From DASSUW01 sp963806395 (GTDB taxonomy: Bacteria; Actinomycetota; Thermoleophilia; Solirubrobacterales; Solirubrobacteraceae), in assembly GCA_963806395.1 (NCBI GenBank), contig CAWDYI010000009.1, positions 496,001 to 560,000 of the forward strand: a stretch of DNA of 64,000 nt, written 5' to 3'. Positions within the stretch are counted from its first letter, which is position 1, and every line of letters begins with the position of its first letter. The notes under the pieces were generated by a model. That model was not told the origin of the DNA. It worked only from the letters and a program-made list of their open reading frames with translations, and made no database searches. This document shows positions 8,832-16,807 of this stretch, one piece after another. A program made the translations under genes and the position numbers.

Positions 8832-9004
8832 CCGGTGCGCGGCTCGAACCCAGGACACGCGCGCACGGGGAGCGGCGGATACTTGGCGAAGCGGTCGGGC
8901 TCCGTGCGGTGGCGCAGGCACATCGAGAACGTCGAGCCGCGGCCGGTGCGCACCAGCTTCTGGTGCACGCAGCCGTCGCACAGACCGCCTGCGACGCGGC
9001 TCAC
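8795..9004 (-). CDS. conserved small Cys-rich protein (CDxC...CxxR type)
   Basis: A 69-aa protein whose GTG at 9002-9004 overlaps the stop of the upstream 100-aa gene (GTGA). It has CDGC near residue 9, then SMCLRHR and an RACPGFE motif near the end. I recall this cysteine pattern from small uncharacterised actinobacterial proteins; the four Cys could bind a metal. It is read convergently with the hypothetical gene before it. Function unknown. Confidence 0.6.
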   Translation of the reverse strand: MSRVAGGLCDGCVHQKLVRTGRGSTFSMCLRHRTEPDRFAKYPPLPVRACPGFEPRTGHSTLSGSVSSR

Positions 9005-9303
9005 TTGATGCCGCGGTGACCGAGGCGCGCCAGGTCCTCGTGGTGCTGCGACACGCGCTGCTTGACCGGATCGCCGTCGGGGCGGCTGTGGACGAGCCCC
9101 CACATCGCGTCGGCGATCTGCTCGGCGCTCTCCGGTGTGGCGCGGTCCCGCATGCCGTCGACGAGCGCGAGCTCGAGCCGCTCGATCTTCTGCTCGGCGG
9201 TGCCCTCACCGAGCGCCGGGAACGCCACGCCGCGGAGATTTTCCTCCCAGGCGCCCTTCACCATCGCGAACCGATTGCGGAGAGAAATCGCGTCGTCGGA
9301 CAT
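9001..9303 (-). CDS. hypothetical protein, about 100 aa
   Basis: A mainly helical, charged 100-aa protein starting at the ATG at 9301-9303. No membrane segment or known motif is visible. Its stop overlaps the start of the small Cys-rich protein, so the two form a bicistronic unit divergent from the ABC exporter pair, with a 62-nt gap. The function is not recognisable. Confidence 0.55.
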   Translation of the reverse strand: MSDDAISLRNRFAMVKGAWEENLRGVAFPALGEGTAEQKIERLELALVDGMRDRATPESAEQIADAMWGLVHSRPDGDPVKQRVSQHHEDLARLGHRGIK

Positions 9304-9365
9304 GCGGTGCGCGAGTGTCGCATACTCGCCGGGGCGTGTGAGGGCCCACGTATCGTGTTCGTCGA

Positions 9366-11132
9366 GTGAGCATCTTCCTCCGTCTTCTCGGCTTCCTCCG
9401 CCCTTACCGCAGCGGTGCCGCGTGGTCGCTCGGGCTCGCGGCACTCGCGATGGCCGCGACCGTCGCGATCCCGTTCCTGACCGGCCGCGGCATCGATGCG
9501 GTCACGCGCGGCGACCGCGACGACGTGCGCCTGTACGCCGGCGCCGTCGTGCTCGCGGCGCTCGTGCGCGTCGTGCTGTCGGTGGCGCGCCGGCTGGTCG
9601 CGGGGCGCGTCTCGCTCGGCGTCGAGCTCGACCTGCGCAACCGCATGTACGAGCACCTGATGACGCTCGAGCTCGCGTTCTTCGCGCGCCAGCAGACGGG
9701 CCAGCTGATGTCACGCGCCACCGTCGATCTCCAGAGCGTGCGCTTCTTCCTCGGCTACGGCCTGGTGTTCATCGCCCAGAGCGCGCTGACGATCGGGCTG
9801 GCGGCGGTCGCGATGTTCCTGCTGCAGCCGGGCCTGGCCGCGCTCTCGCTGGCGCCGGTGCCGTTCGTCGTGCTGGTGGCGGCACGCTACGGACGCCGCT
9901 CGCGCCCTGCGCTGATGGGCGTCCAGCAGCGGATCGCGGAGCTGACGGCGGACGTCGAGGAGAACGTCTCCGGCGTGCGCGTCGTGAAGGCGTTCGCGGC
10001 CGAGGAACGCCAGCTCGAGCGCTTCCGCGGAAGCGTCGGGCGCGTGTTCGGCCAGTCGATGATCGCGACCCGGCTGCGGGCCTTCTACAACCCGTTCATC
10101 GGCTTCCTGCCCCAGCTCGGCCTCGCGGTGATCCTGCTGGTCGGCGGGCGGCAGGTGGTGCGCGGCACGCTCACGCTCGGCGACTTCACGGCGTTCTACG
10201 CCTACCTGCTGATGCTGATCGGTCCGATGCGCCAGCTCGGGATCGCTCTCGGGATGGCCCAGCGGGCGACCGCCTCGGGCGCGCGCGTGTTCGAGCTGCT
10301 CGACCGCGAGCCGCAGCTGGTGGCGCCGGACGGCGCGCCGGCGCTGCCGCAGGGCCGCGGCCGGGTCGAGCTGCGAGACGTCTCGTTCGGCTACGAAGGC
10401 GCCCCGGCGCCCGCGCTGCACAATGTCGATCTCGTCGTCGACGCGGGCACGACGGTCGCGCTGGTGGGCGCCACCGGGTCGGGCAAGTCCACGCTCGTGC
10501 AACTGATCGGGCGCCTGTACGACGTGAGCGCAGGAGCGGTCCTGATCGACGGCGCCGATGTGCGGTCGATCGACCTGCAGGCGCTGCGCGGCCAGATCGC
10601 CGTCGTCGACGACGACCCGTTCCTGTTCTCGGCCTCGGTGCACGAGAACATCGCCTACGGGCGGCCCGACGCCACGCGCGAGGAGGTCGAGCTGGCGGCC
10701 GAGCGCGCGCAGGCGGCGGGCTTCATCGCCGAGCTGCCGAACGGCTACGAGACGCGGGTGGGCGAGCGCGGCATGACGCTGTCGGGCGGCCAGCGCCAGC
10801 GCGTCGCGATCGCACGCGCCCTGCTGGCCGATCCGCGCGTGCTCGTGCTGGACGACGCCACCAGCTCGGTCGACGCGTCAACCGAGCAGGCGATCAAGGC
10901 CGCGCTGCGCGAGGTGATGGCCGGTCGCACGACGTTCGTGATCGCGCACCGGCTGTCGACCATCGCGCTCGCCGACGACATCGTCGTGCTCGAGGGCGGC
11001 CGCGTCGCGGCCCGCGGCACGCACGCCGAACTGCTCGAGCGCAGCGCGCTGTACGCCGAGATCGCCGAGAAGGGCCTTCCCGACCAGGTGTTCCTCAACC
11101 GCAGGCCGCAGGACGCGGCGGTGGGCCTGTGA
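9366..11132 (+). CDS. ABC exporter half-transporter with degenerate ATPase site
   Basis: A 588-aa type IV (exporter-fold) ABC protein: six membrane helices in residues 15-310, then the nucleotide-binding domain. Walker A GATGSGKST is near residue 368, the canonical signature LSGGQ near 471, and Walker B is followed by Asp (LDDATS) where the catalytic Glu normally stands, near 495. The H-loop reads IAHRLST. Starting GTG at 9366. With the adjacent second half-transporter, which has the complementary changes, it forms a probable heterodimeric multidrug or lipid exporter. Confidence 0.92.
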   Translation: MSIFLRLLGFLRPYRSGAAWSLGLAALAMAATVAIPFLTGRGIDAVTRGDRDDVRLYAGAVVLAALVRVVLSVARRLVAGRVSLGVELDLRNRMYEHLMTLELAFFARQQTGQLMSRATVDLQSVRFFLGYGLVFIAQSALTIGLAAVAMFLLQPGLAALSLAPVPFVVLVAARYGRRSRPALMGVQQRIAELTADVEENVSGVRVVKAFAAEERQLERFRGSVGRVFGQSMIATRLRAFYNPFIGFLPQLGLAVILLVGGRQVVRGTLTLGDFTAFYAYLLMLIGPMRQLGIALGMAQRATASGARVFELLDREPQLVAPDGAPALPQGRGRVELRDVSFGYEGAPAPALHNVDLVVDAGTTVALVGATGSGKSTLVQLIGRLYDVSAGAVLIDGADVRSIDLQALRGQIAVVDDDPFLFSASVHENIAYGRPDATREEVELAAERAQAAGFIAELPNGYETRVGERGMTLSGGQRQRVAIARALLADPRVLVLDDATSSVDASTEQAIKAALREVMAGRTTFVIAHRLSTIALADDIVVLEGGRVAARGTHAELLERSALYAEIAEKGLPDQVFLNRRPQDAAVGL

Positions 11133-12910
11133 GCACGCGTCGCGACGAGATCGTGCGCCGCTGGCGGTCGACCAGCGGGCGCGGCCGCAAGCTGCGCGGG
11201 CTGCTCGTGCTGCTGCGGCCGTACCGCGCGCGAACGGTGCTGATGTTCGGATCGCTGATCCTCGGCACGGCGGCGGCGCTCGCGCCGCCGCCGCTCGCCA
11301 AGCTGGCGATCGACGACGGGATCATCCCGGGCGACCTGTCGACGCTCACGATCGTGGTGATCGCGTTCCTGGTGAGCGCGCTGGTCTACTGGGGCGCCAC
11401 GTACGTGCAGACGTACCTGGTCGGCTGGATCGGTCAGCGGGTGCTGCAGGACCTGCGGATCCAGCTGTTCGCGCACCTGCAGACGCTGTCGGTCGCGTTC
11501 TACTCGCGCCGTCAGGCGGGCGTGATCATCTCCCGGCTCACCAACGACGTGCAGGCGCTCGACCAGCTGGTATCCGACGGCGTGGTGACGCTGTTCGGGG
11601 CGACCCTCACGCTGGTCGGCACCGCGGTGATCCTGCTCGTGCTCGACGCCGAGCTCGCGCTGCTCACGTTCCTCGTCTTCCCGCTGCTGGCGCTGGGATC
11701 GCTCGCGTTCCGGATCGTGTCCGCGAACGCGTATCGCGCCACGCGCGAGAAGGTCGCCGCGATCACCGCGTACCTCCAGGAAAGCCTGTCCGGCATCCGC
11801 GTCGTGCGCACGTTCGCGCAGGAGGAGCGCCACCTGAAGCGGTTCGCGCAGCTCAACGACGACAACTACGACGCGAACATGAAGACCGTCTACCTGAACG
11901 CGTCCTACTTCCCGGCCGTCGAGCTGATGTCGGCGCTCGCGACCGCCGGGATCCTGCTGTACGGCGGTCTCCAGGCGGTCAACGGAGAGGTGACGATCGG
12001 CGTTCTGGTGGCGTTCATCGCCGCGCTGAACAACTTCTTCGATCCGATCCAATCGCTCTCCCAGCTGTACACGACCTACCAGGCGGGCATGGCGGCGCTT
12101 GACAAGATCTTCGAGCTGCTCGACGAGGAGCCCGAGCTGCGCGACCGGCCGGACGCGATCGAGCTCGACCGGCTGCGCGGCGGGATCGACTTCGAGCACG
12201 TGACGTTCTCGTACGGGTCCGGCGACGCGCTGTGCGACGTCGACCTTCACGTCCCGCCCGGGCAGACGGTTGCGCTGGTCGGCGCCACCGGCGCCGGCAA
12301 GTCGACGTTCGCCAAGCTCGTGGCGCGCTTCTACGACCCCAACGAGGGCCGCGTGCTGGTCGACGGCCACGACCTGCGCGACGTCGCCGCCCACTCGCTG
12401 CGCTCGCAGATGGGGATCGTGCCGCAGGAGGCGTTCCTGTTCAGCGGCACGATCGGCGAGAACATCGCGTTCGGGCGGCCGGACGCGACCGCGGAGGACG
12501 TCGAGGCCGCGGCACGCGCCGTCCATGCGCACGATTTCATCTCCGCGCTCGAGCACGGCTACGACACCCAGATCGGTGAGCGCGGGGTCCAGCTCTCGGC
12601 GGGCCAGCGGCAGCTGGCGGCGTTCGCGCGCGCGCTGATCGCCGATCCCCGGATCCTCGTGCTCGACGAGGCGACCGCGAACGTCGACATCCACACCGAG
12701 GGCCTGATCGAGGCCGGGCTGCGCCGCCTGCTGGCGGGCCGCACGGCGATCGTGATCGCCCACCGGCTGTCGACGATCCGCACGGCCGGCCGGATCGTCG
12801 TGTTCGACCACGGCCGGATCGTCGAGCAGGGCACGCACGACGAGCTGCTGGCCGTCGAGGGCGCCTACTGGCGCCTCTACCGCGACTGGGCCGAGCAGGC
12901 CGCGGCTTAG
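11129..12910 (+). CDS. ABC exporter half-transporter with canonical Walker B
   Basis: A 593-aa partner of the preceding gene, whose stop it overlaps (GTGA). Six membrane helices precede an ATPase domain with Walker A GATGAGKST near residue 385, a non-canonical signature LSAGQ near 489, and a complete Walker B with catalytic Glu, LDEATA, near 512. The combination fits BmrC/BmrD or TM287/288-type heterodimers, in which one composite site hydrolyses ATP and the other only binds it. The substrate cannot be predicted. Confidence 0.92.
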   Translation: MSTRRDEIVRRWRSTSGRGRKLRGLLVLLRPYRARTVLMFGSLILGTAAALAPPPLAKLAIDDGIIPGDLSTLTIVVIAFLVSALVYWGATYVQTYLVGWIGQRVLQDLRIQLFAHLQTLSVAFYSRRQAGVIISRLTNDVQALDQLVSDGVVTLFGATLTLVGTAVILLVLDAELALLTFLVFPLLALGSLAFRIVSANAYRATREKVAAITAYLQESLSGIRVVRTFAQEERHLKRFAQLNDDNYDANMKTVYLNASYFPAVELMSALATAGILLYGGLQAVNGEVTIGVLVAFIAALNNFFDPIQSLSQLYTTYQAGMAALDKIFELLDEEPELRDRPDAIELDRLRGGIDFEHVTFSYGSGDALCDVDLHVPPGQTVALVGATGAGKSTFAKLVARFYDPNEGRVLVDGHDLRDVAAHSLRSQMGIVPQEAFLFSGTIGENIAFGRPDATAEDVEAAARAVHAHDFISALEHGYDTQIGERGVQLSAGQRQLAAFARALIADPRILVLDEATANVDIHTEGLIEAGLRRLLAGRTAIVIAHRLSTIRTAGRIVVFDHGRIVEQGTHDELLAVEGAYWRLYRDWAEQAAA

Positions 12911-12913
12911 CCG

Positions 12914-13468
12914 CTAGCTGAGGTCGACCAGGTCGACGACGAAGATCAGCGTCTCGTTCGGCCCGATCGGGCCGGAGCCGGCCGGGCCGTAGCCGAGGTC
13001 GGGTGGGATCACGAGCAGCCGCCGGCCGCCCTTCCGCATGCCGACCATCCCCTGGTCCCAGCCCGGGATCACCATCCCCGCGCCGAGCTCGAACGGGAAC
13101 GGCTGACCGCTGTCCCACGAGGCGTCGAACTGCTCGCCGTTCGACCACGACGTGCCGACGTACTGCATGGTGAGCTGGTCGCCGGCCTTGGCCTTCGGGC
13201 CCTTGCCCCTGACGATGTCCTTGACCACCAGCTCAGGCGGCGGCTGGCCGGACGGGGCCGGGACCTCGGGCTTCGCGGCCGTGTCCTTCGAGACGCCGCC
13301 GGCGATCGCCTCGGCGCCGCCGCCGCTCGCGGCGGTCTCGGTCGGCTCAGGCGCTGCGGTCTCCTCACTCGCGGCGCCGCTGCTGCCGGACGGCTCGTCG
13401 TCGCCGCAGGCGACGACACCGGCGCCGAGCATCAAGGCGAGGGTCAGGGTGATCAGCTTCGCGCGCAT
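12914..13468 (-). CDS. FKBP-type peptidyl-prolyl isomerase lipoprotein
   Basis: A 184-aa lipoprotein. Residues 1-20 form a signal peptide ending in a lipobox with Cys21 (VVAC), then a Ser/Pro/Ala-rich linker to about residue 85. The FKBP domain has the typical VGTSWSNGEQFDASWDSG loop, FELGAGMVIPGWDQG and the PPDLGYG flap. It should speed prolyl isomerisation of exported proteins. The ATG at 13468 was chosen because it begins the signal peptide. It is convergent with the ABC pair and directly follows the tRNA on the minus strand. Confidence 0.9.
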   Translation of the reverse strand: MRAKLITLTLALMLGAGVVACGDDEPSGSSGAASEETAAPEPTETAASGGGAEAIAGGVSKDTAAKPEVPAPSGQPPPELVVKDIVRGKGPKAKAGDQLTMQYVGTSWSNGEQFDASWDSGQPFPFELGAGMVIPGWDQGMVGMRKGGRRLLVIPPDLGYGPAGSGPIGPNETLIFVVDLVDLS

Positions 13469-13475
13469 AGTGAAG

Positions 13476-13547
13476 CTGCGGGGCAGGGACTCGAACCCCA
13501 ACTACCAGAGCCAGAATCTGGCGTGCTGCCAATTACACCACCCCGCA
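13476..13547 (-). tRNA. tRNA-Gln (CTG anticodon)
   Basis: A 72-nt cloverleaf on the minus strand. The acceptor stem TGCGGGG/CCCCGCA is perfect; the D arm carries the Gln-type GTGTAATTGGCAGCAC; the anticodon stem CCAGA/TCTGG holds loop TTCTGGC with anticodon CTG; the T loop is TTCGAGT. The discriminator is G and no CCA is encoded. It reads CAG codons. Confidence 0.96.
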
Positions 13548-13560
13548 ATGGGCGGCGCCC

Positions 13561-13566
13561 AGTATA
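13561..13566 (-). promoter_or_regulatory. -10 element for the tRNA-Gln
   Basis: TATACT on the minus strand lies about 14 nt upstream of the mature tRNA 5' end, which places transcription start roughly 7-8 nt before the tRNA. A good -35 is not visible at the expected distance. Confidence 0.45.
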
Positions 13567-13663
13567 GGAGGATCGTCCGGTTGCGACTTTCTTCCGTTCA
13601 GGAGATCGCGCGCTACTCTCAGCCGCAACCGACGTCAGAGACGATTGCGGCGGGGGAGCAGAG

Positions 13664-14416
13664 ATGCCAGACGGCGGGAACGGATCAGTACAGCTTCTCG
13701 AGGCCGACCCAGAGCTCGCGCGGGGCCTCGACACCCGCAGGATCCGCGAGGCATCGTCGCGGCTGCCTGTACGCGCAGTCGACATCCAGCGCGGGCCGTG
13801 GAGCCCCGCCCGCATGCTCAGGAGCGGCAGCCAGCCGATCGGCCTGCTGGTGATCGACGGGCTGCTGGTGCGCGAGGCGACGGTCGGCGACCACCCGTCG
13901 GCCGAGCTGCTCGGACCGGGTGACCTCCTGCGCGCATGGGAGGACCGCGACGCCGAGGTGCTGCTCCCGCGCAGCGTCCGCTGGACCGCGCTGACGCGCG
14001 CCCGCGTGGCCGTGATCGACCACTCGCTCGCCGTGCGCGCCGCGCAGTGGCCGGAGATCTTCGCCTCGCTCGTGGAGCGCGCCGCCCGCCGTGCCGAGCG
14101 GCTGGTGATCATGCAGGCGATCGGGCACCTGACGCGCGTCGACGACCGCCTGCTGGCGCTGCTGTGGTGCCTCGCCGAGCGCTGGGGTCGCGTGGTGCCG
14201 GACGGCGTCCTCGTCAACCTCCAGCTGCCACACCGCACGCTGGCCGGGATGGTCGGCGCCCGCCGGCCGTCGGTCACGACCGCGCTCGGCCAGCTGATCG
14301 CCCGCGACGCGATCGAGCGCCGCGCCGACGGTGCGTGGATCCTGCACGGCCCGCCGCCGGAGCCGCGCGCGCAGGGCGGCGGCACGCTCCGGTTCGAGCG
14401 CCGCGTCGGCCTCTGA
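13664..14416 (+). CDS. Crp/Fnr-family transcriptional regulator
   Basis: A 250-aa protein with an N-terminal cyclic-nucleotide-binding-like beta-roll (about residues 25-130, PSAELLGPGDLLR resembling the cNMP loop) and a C-terminal winged helix (about 150-235; RTLAGMVGARRPSVTTAL is the recognition helix region). No Fnr-type cysteine cluster is present, so it is not an iron-sulfur oxygen sensor. A GGGGGAG ribosome-binding site precedes the ATG. Effector and targets are unknown; it is convergent with the FAD oxidoreductase. Confidence 0.85.
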   Translation: MPDGGNGSVQLLEADPELARGLDTRRIREASSRLPVRAVDIQRGPWSPARMLRSGSQPIGLLVIDGLLVREATVGDHPSAELLGPGDLLRAWEDRDAEVLLPRSVRWTALTRARVAVIDHSLAVRAAQWPEIFASLVERAARRAERLVIMQAIGHLTRVDDRLLALLWCLAERWGRVVPDGVLVNLQLPHRTLAGMVGARRPSVTTALGQLIARDAIERRADGAWILHGPPPEPRAQGGGTLRFERRVGL

Positions 14417-14418
14417 GC

Positions 14419-14473
14419 CCGTTTCAGAAGGCGCCGCGCCCGGATACGGGCGAGGCCGCCTGTTCCGAAACGG
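14419..14473. terminator. nested hairpin between convergent genes
   Basis: CCGTTTC at 14419-14425 pairs with GAAACGG at 14467-14473, enclosing a perfect CGCCCG/CGGGCG stem (14437-14442 and 14447-14452) with a GATA loop. The structure reads equally on both strands and sits exactly between two convergent genes, so a bidirectional terminator is likely, although it lacks a U-run. Confidence 0.55.
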
Positions 14474-14476
14474 ACT

Positions 14477-15667
14477 CTAGAGGTCTGCGTCCGGGTCGAC
14501 CGCGCGACCTGAGGTCATCAGCTCGCGCGCGCGATCGAGGTCGTCGGACCGGCCCACGGTCAGCGCTGCGACGACCTGGTCGGAGGACAGGTAGAAGATC
14601 GTGAACTCGCCGTCGTCGACCGACCCGCGGACGACTTCGCGGTCCCACTCGGCGGCCGGGCCGACGTACTCCAGCGTGCACCAGTCGGCGAGGTCGGACC
14701 AGAAGTACGGCACCTCGTCGAACGGCCGCCGGTCGCCGGCGATCGCCGCCCCGACGGCCGCACCCTGGGCGCGCGCGACCTCCCAGTGCTCGATCCGCAG
14801 CCGGCGGCGGTGCACGACCGAGTCGTACTCGCACGCGTCGCCCGCCGCCCACACGCCCTCGGCTGACGTCTCGAGCGACGACGAGCACGCGATGCCGCCC
14901 GTCTCCCCCAGCTCCAGCCCCGCGGCGCGCGCGAGCATCACGTCCGGCACCGCGCCGCACCCCATCACCACGACGTCGGCGGGCACCTCGCGGCCGGATT
15001 CGGTCACCACGCGCCGCACGCGCTCACCGTCGCCCTCGAAGCGCTCCAGCGCGTCGCCGCCGACGACCTCCACGCCGTGCTCGCGCAGCACGCCGGCGAA
15101 GAACTCGCCTGCCGTGCGCCCGAAACCCAGCGACAGCGGCAGCTCCTCCTGCATCACCAGCGTGCAGCGGCAGCCCAGCTCGGTCAGCGAGGCGGCGACC
15201 TCGCACGCGATGTACGACCCGCCGATCAGCACGACGTCCGCGCCCTTGGCGGCCTCGGCGCGAATCGCGTCCGAGTTGCCGAGCGTCCGCAGGTAGTGGA
15301 TTCCCTCGAGCTGGCCGCCGTCCACGCGCAGGCGGCGCACGTTCGCCCCGGTGGCGAGCACGGCCTGCCCGAACGTCAGCTCCTCGCCGCTCGACAGCTT
15401 CGCCGTGCGCGCCGCCGTGTCGAGCTTCATCACGCTCGTGCGGATCCGCAGGTCGAGCCCGTCCGGGAGCGGCAGGTAGGTCTCGGCCCGCTCGACCGCT
15501 CCGCGCAGATAGTCCTTGGAGCAGTACGGCCGCTCGTACGGCGGGTCGACGTCGCGGCCCGCGAGCACGACCGAGCCGCCGAAGCCGCGCTCGCGCAGCG
15601 CCTCGGCGCACGCGGCGCCGGCCGCGCCGGCGCCGACGATCAGGACGTCGACGCCGCTGTCAGGCAT
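14477..15667 (-). CDS. FAD-dependent pyridine nucleotide-disulphide oxidoreductase (ferredoxin reductase-like)
   Basis: A 396-aa flavoprotein with two Rossmann motifs: an FAD-binding GAGAAG near residue 12 and an NAD(P)-binding GGSYIACE near 160. A third FAD motif, GVWAAGDACE, is near 265, and a reductase C-terminal domain follows. It resembles ferredoxin/rubredoxin reductases of the BphA4/AIF type; no redox Cys pair is seen. The ATG at 15667 overlaps the end of the TrkA gene; a GTG at 15679 is an alternative. It may share an operon with the TrkA genes, though a functional link is not obvious. Confidence 0.85.
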   Translation of the reverse strand: MPDSGVDVLIVGAGAAGAACAEALRERGFGGSVVLAGRDVDPPYERPYCSKDYLRGAVERAETYLPLPDGLDLRIRTSVMKLDTAARTAKLSSGEELTFGQAVLATGANVRRLRVDGGQLEGIHYLRTLGNSDAIRAEAAKGADVVLIGGSYIACEVAASLTELGCRCTLVMQEELPLSLGFGRTAGEFFAGVLREHGVEVVGGDALERFEGDGERVRRVVTESGREVPADVVVMGCGAVPDVMLARAAGLELGETGGIACSSSLETSAEGVWAAGDACEYDSVVHRRRLRIEHWEVARAQGAAVGAAIAGDRRPFDEVPYFWSDLADWCTLEYVGPAAEWDREVVRGSVDDGEFTIFYLSSDQVVAALTVGRSDDLDRARELMTSGRAVDPDADL

Positions 15668-16340
15668 CGCCGTTGTCACCGACGAACTCGTGCGTGATCG
15701 CGGCTTCGAGGCCGGGGTCGAGTACCACGAGCACCTCGTCGCCGGCTTCGACGACGGTGTCGGCCTTGGGCACGAACCCGCTCCCGTCTCGCAGCACCGA
15801 GATCACGAGCGCGCCGTCCGGGAGCTCCATGTCGGCCACGCGCTTGCCGGCCGCGGGCGCGCCGTCGGCAACCACCAGCTCGATGATCTCGAGCCGCTCC
15901 TCGGGCAGGTCGAGCAGGTGCACGAGCCCGTAGCGCGGCACCTCATGCTCGATCAGCCGCAGGATCAGGTCGGTCGCCGACACTGCCGGCTGGATGCCCA
16001 TCAGCTTGAAGTGCTCGAGGTTCCGCGGGTTGTTCACGCGCGCGATGATCCGCTCGCACAGGTACTTCTCCTTCGCGACCTGGCAGATCAGCAGGTTGTC
16101 CTCGTCATCACCGGTCACCGCGACCACGAGGTCGGCGCGCTGGATGCCCGCGCGCTCGAGCACCCACAGCTCGGTCGCGTCGCCGTACTGCACCGCGTGC
16201 TCGAGCTCCTGCTCGACGGTCAGGTACCGGCGCCGGTCCTGCTCGAGCACGGTGACTTCATGGCCCTTCTCGATCAGCTCCCGTGCGAGGTTCCAGCCGA
16301 CCTTGCCCGCGCCGGCGATGATCACGTACAGCCCGGCCAC
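15660..16340 (-). CDS. TrkA-family K+ transport regulator (RCK N and C domains)
   Basis: A 226-aa protein with an N-terminal NAD-binding Rossmann fold (GAGKVGWN at the start) and a C-terminal TrkA_C domain. Such RCK proteins gate Trk/Ktr potassium channels from the cytoplasm in response to NAD(H) or ATP/ADP. The GTG at 16340 is chosen because the Rossmann strand follows directly. A second, shorter TrkA gene lies 19 nt upstream, and two permease-UspA genes precede that, suggesting a potassium-handling operon. Confidence 0.87.
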   Translation of the reverse strand: MAGLYVIIAGAGKVGWNLARELIEKGHEVTVLEQDRRRYLTVEQELEHAVQYGDATELWVLERAGIQRADLVVAVTGDDEDNLLICQVAKEKYLCERIIARVNNPRNLEHFKLMGIQPAVSATDLILRLIEHEVPRYGLVHLLDLPEERLEIIELVVADGAPAAGKRVADMELPDGALVISVLRDGSGFVPKADTVVEAGDEVLVVLDPGLEAAITHEFVGDNGDA

Positions 16341-16359
16341 TAGTGGATCCGCCCGGTCA

Positions 16360-16785
16360 CTACGCGTCCGCCAGTGCAGCGCGCTCCAGCTGCTCGATCG
16401 CGATCTGGGTCGGGCAGAGCGTCTGCACGCCCTGCTCGGCGTACCAGGCGGCACGCCGCGGGTCGAGCACGCGCGCGATCACGCGCGGGACGTCGAACCG
16501 GCGCTGGGCGATCTGCGCGACCACGAGGTTGGTGTTGTCCCCGTTCGTGGACGCGATGAACACCTGCGCCTGGTCGATGCCCGCCTCGATCAGCGCGTCG
16601 AGCTCGAGCGCGGTGCCGATCGTGAACCGGCCGCCGGCCTCCTCCCACGACTGGCCGAGCTCGACGTCGAGCCGCTCGTGCGAGAGCGGGTCCTCGTCGA
16701 GCACCGACACGGTATGCCCGGCGCGCAGCGCCGATGTAGCGACCGAGGAACCCACCCGGCCCGCTCCGACCACGAGGACGAACAT
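16360..16785 (-). CDS. TrkA-N (RCK) domain protein
   Basis: A 141-aa protein with only the NAD-binding RCK domain (GAGRVGSS at the N-terminus; TNGDNTN motif near residue 80). It lacks a TrkA_C domain, unlike its downstream neighbour. The two probably form a hetero-oligomeric ring. It is preceded by 22 nt after the permease gene on the same strand. Confidence 0.86.
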   Translation of the reverse strand: MFVLVVGAGRVGSSVATSALRAGHTVSVLDEDPLSHERLDVELGQSWEEAGGRFTIGTALELDALIEAGIDQAQVFIASTNGDNTNLVVAQIAQRRFDVPRVIARVLDPRRAAWYAEQGVQTLCPTQIAIEQLERAALADA

Positions 16786-16807
16786 CGCGGCGATCCTAGT
16801 AGATCGC

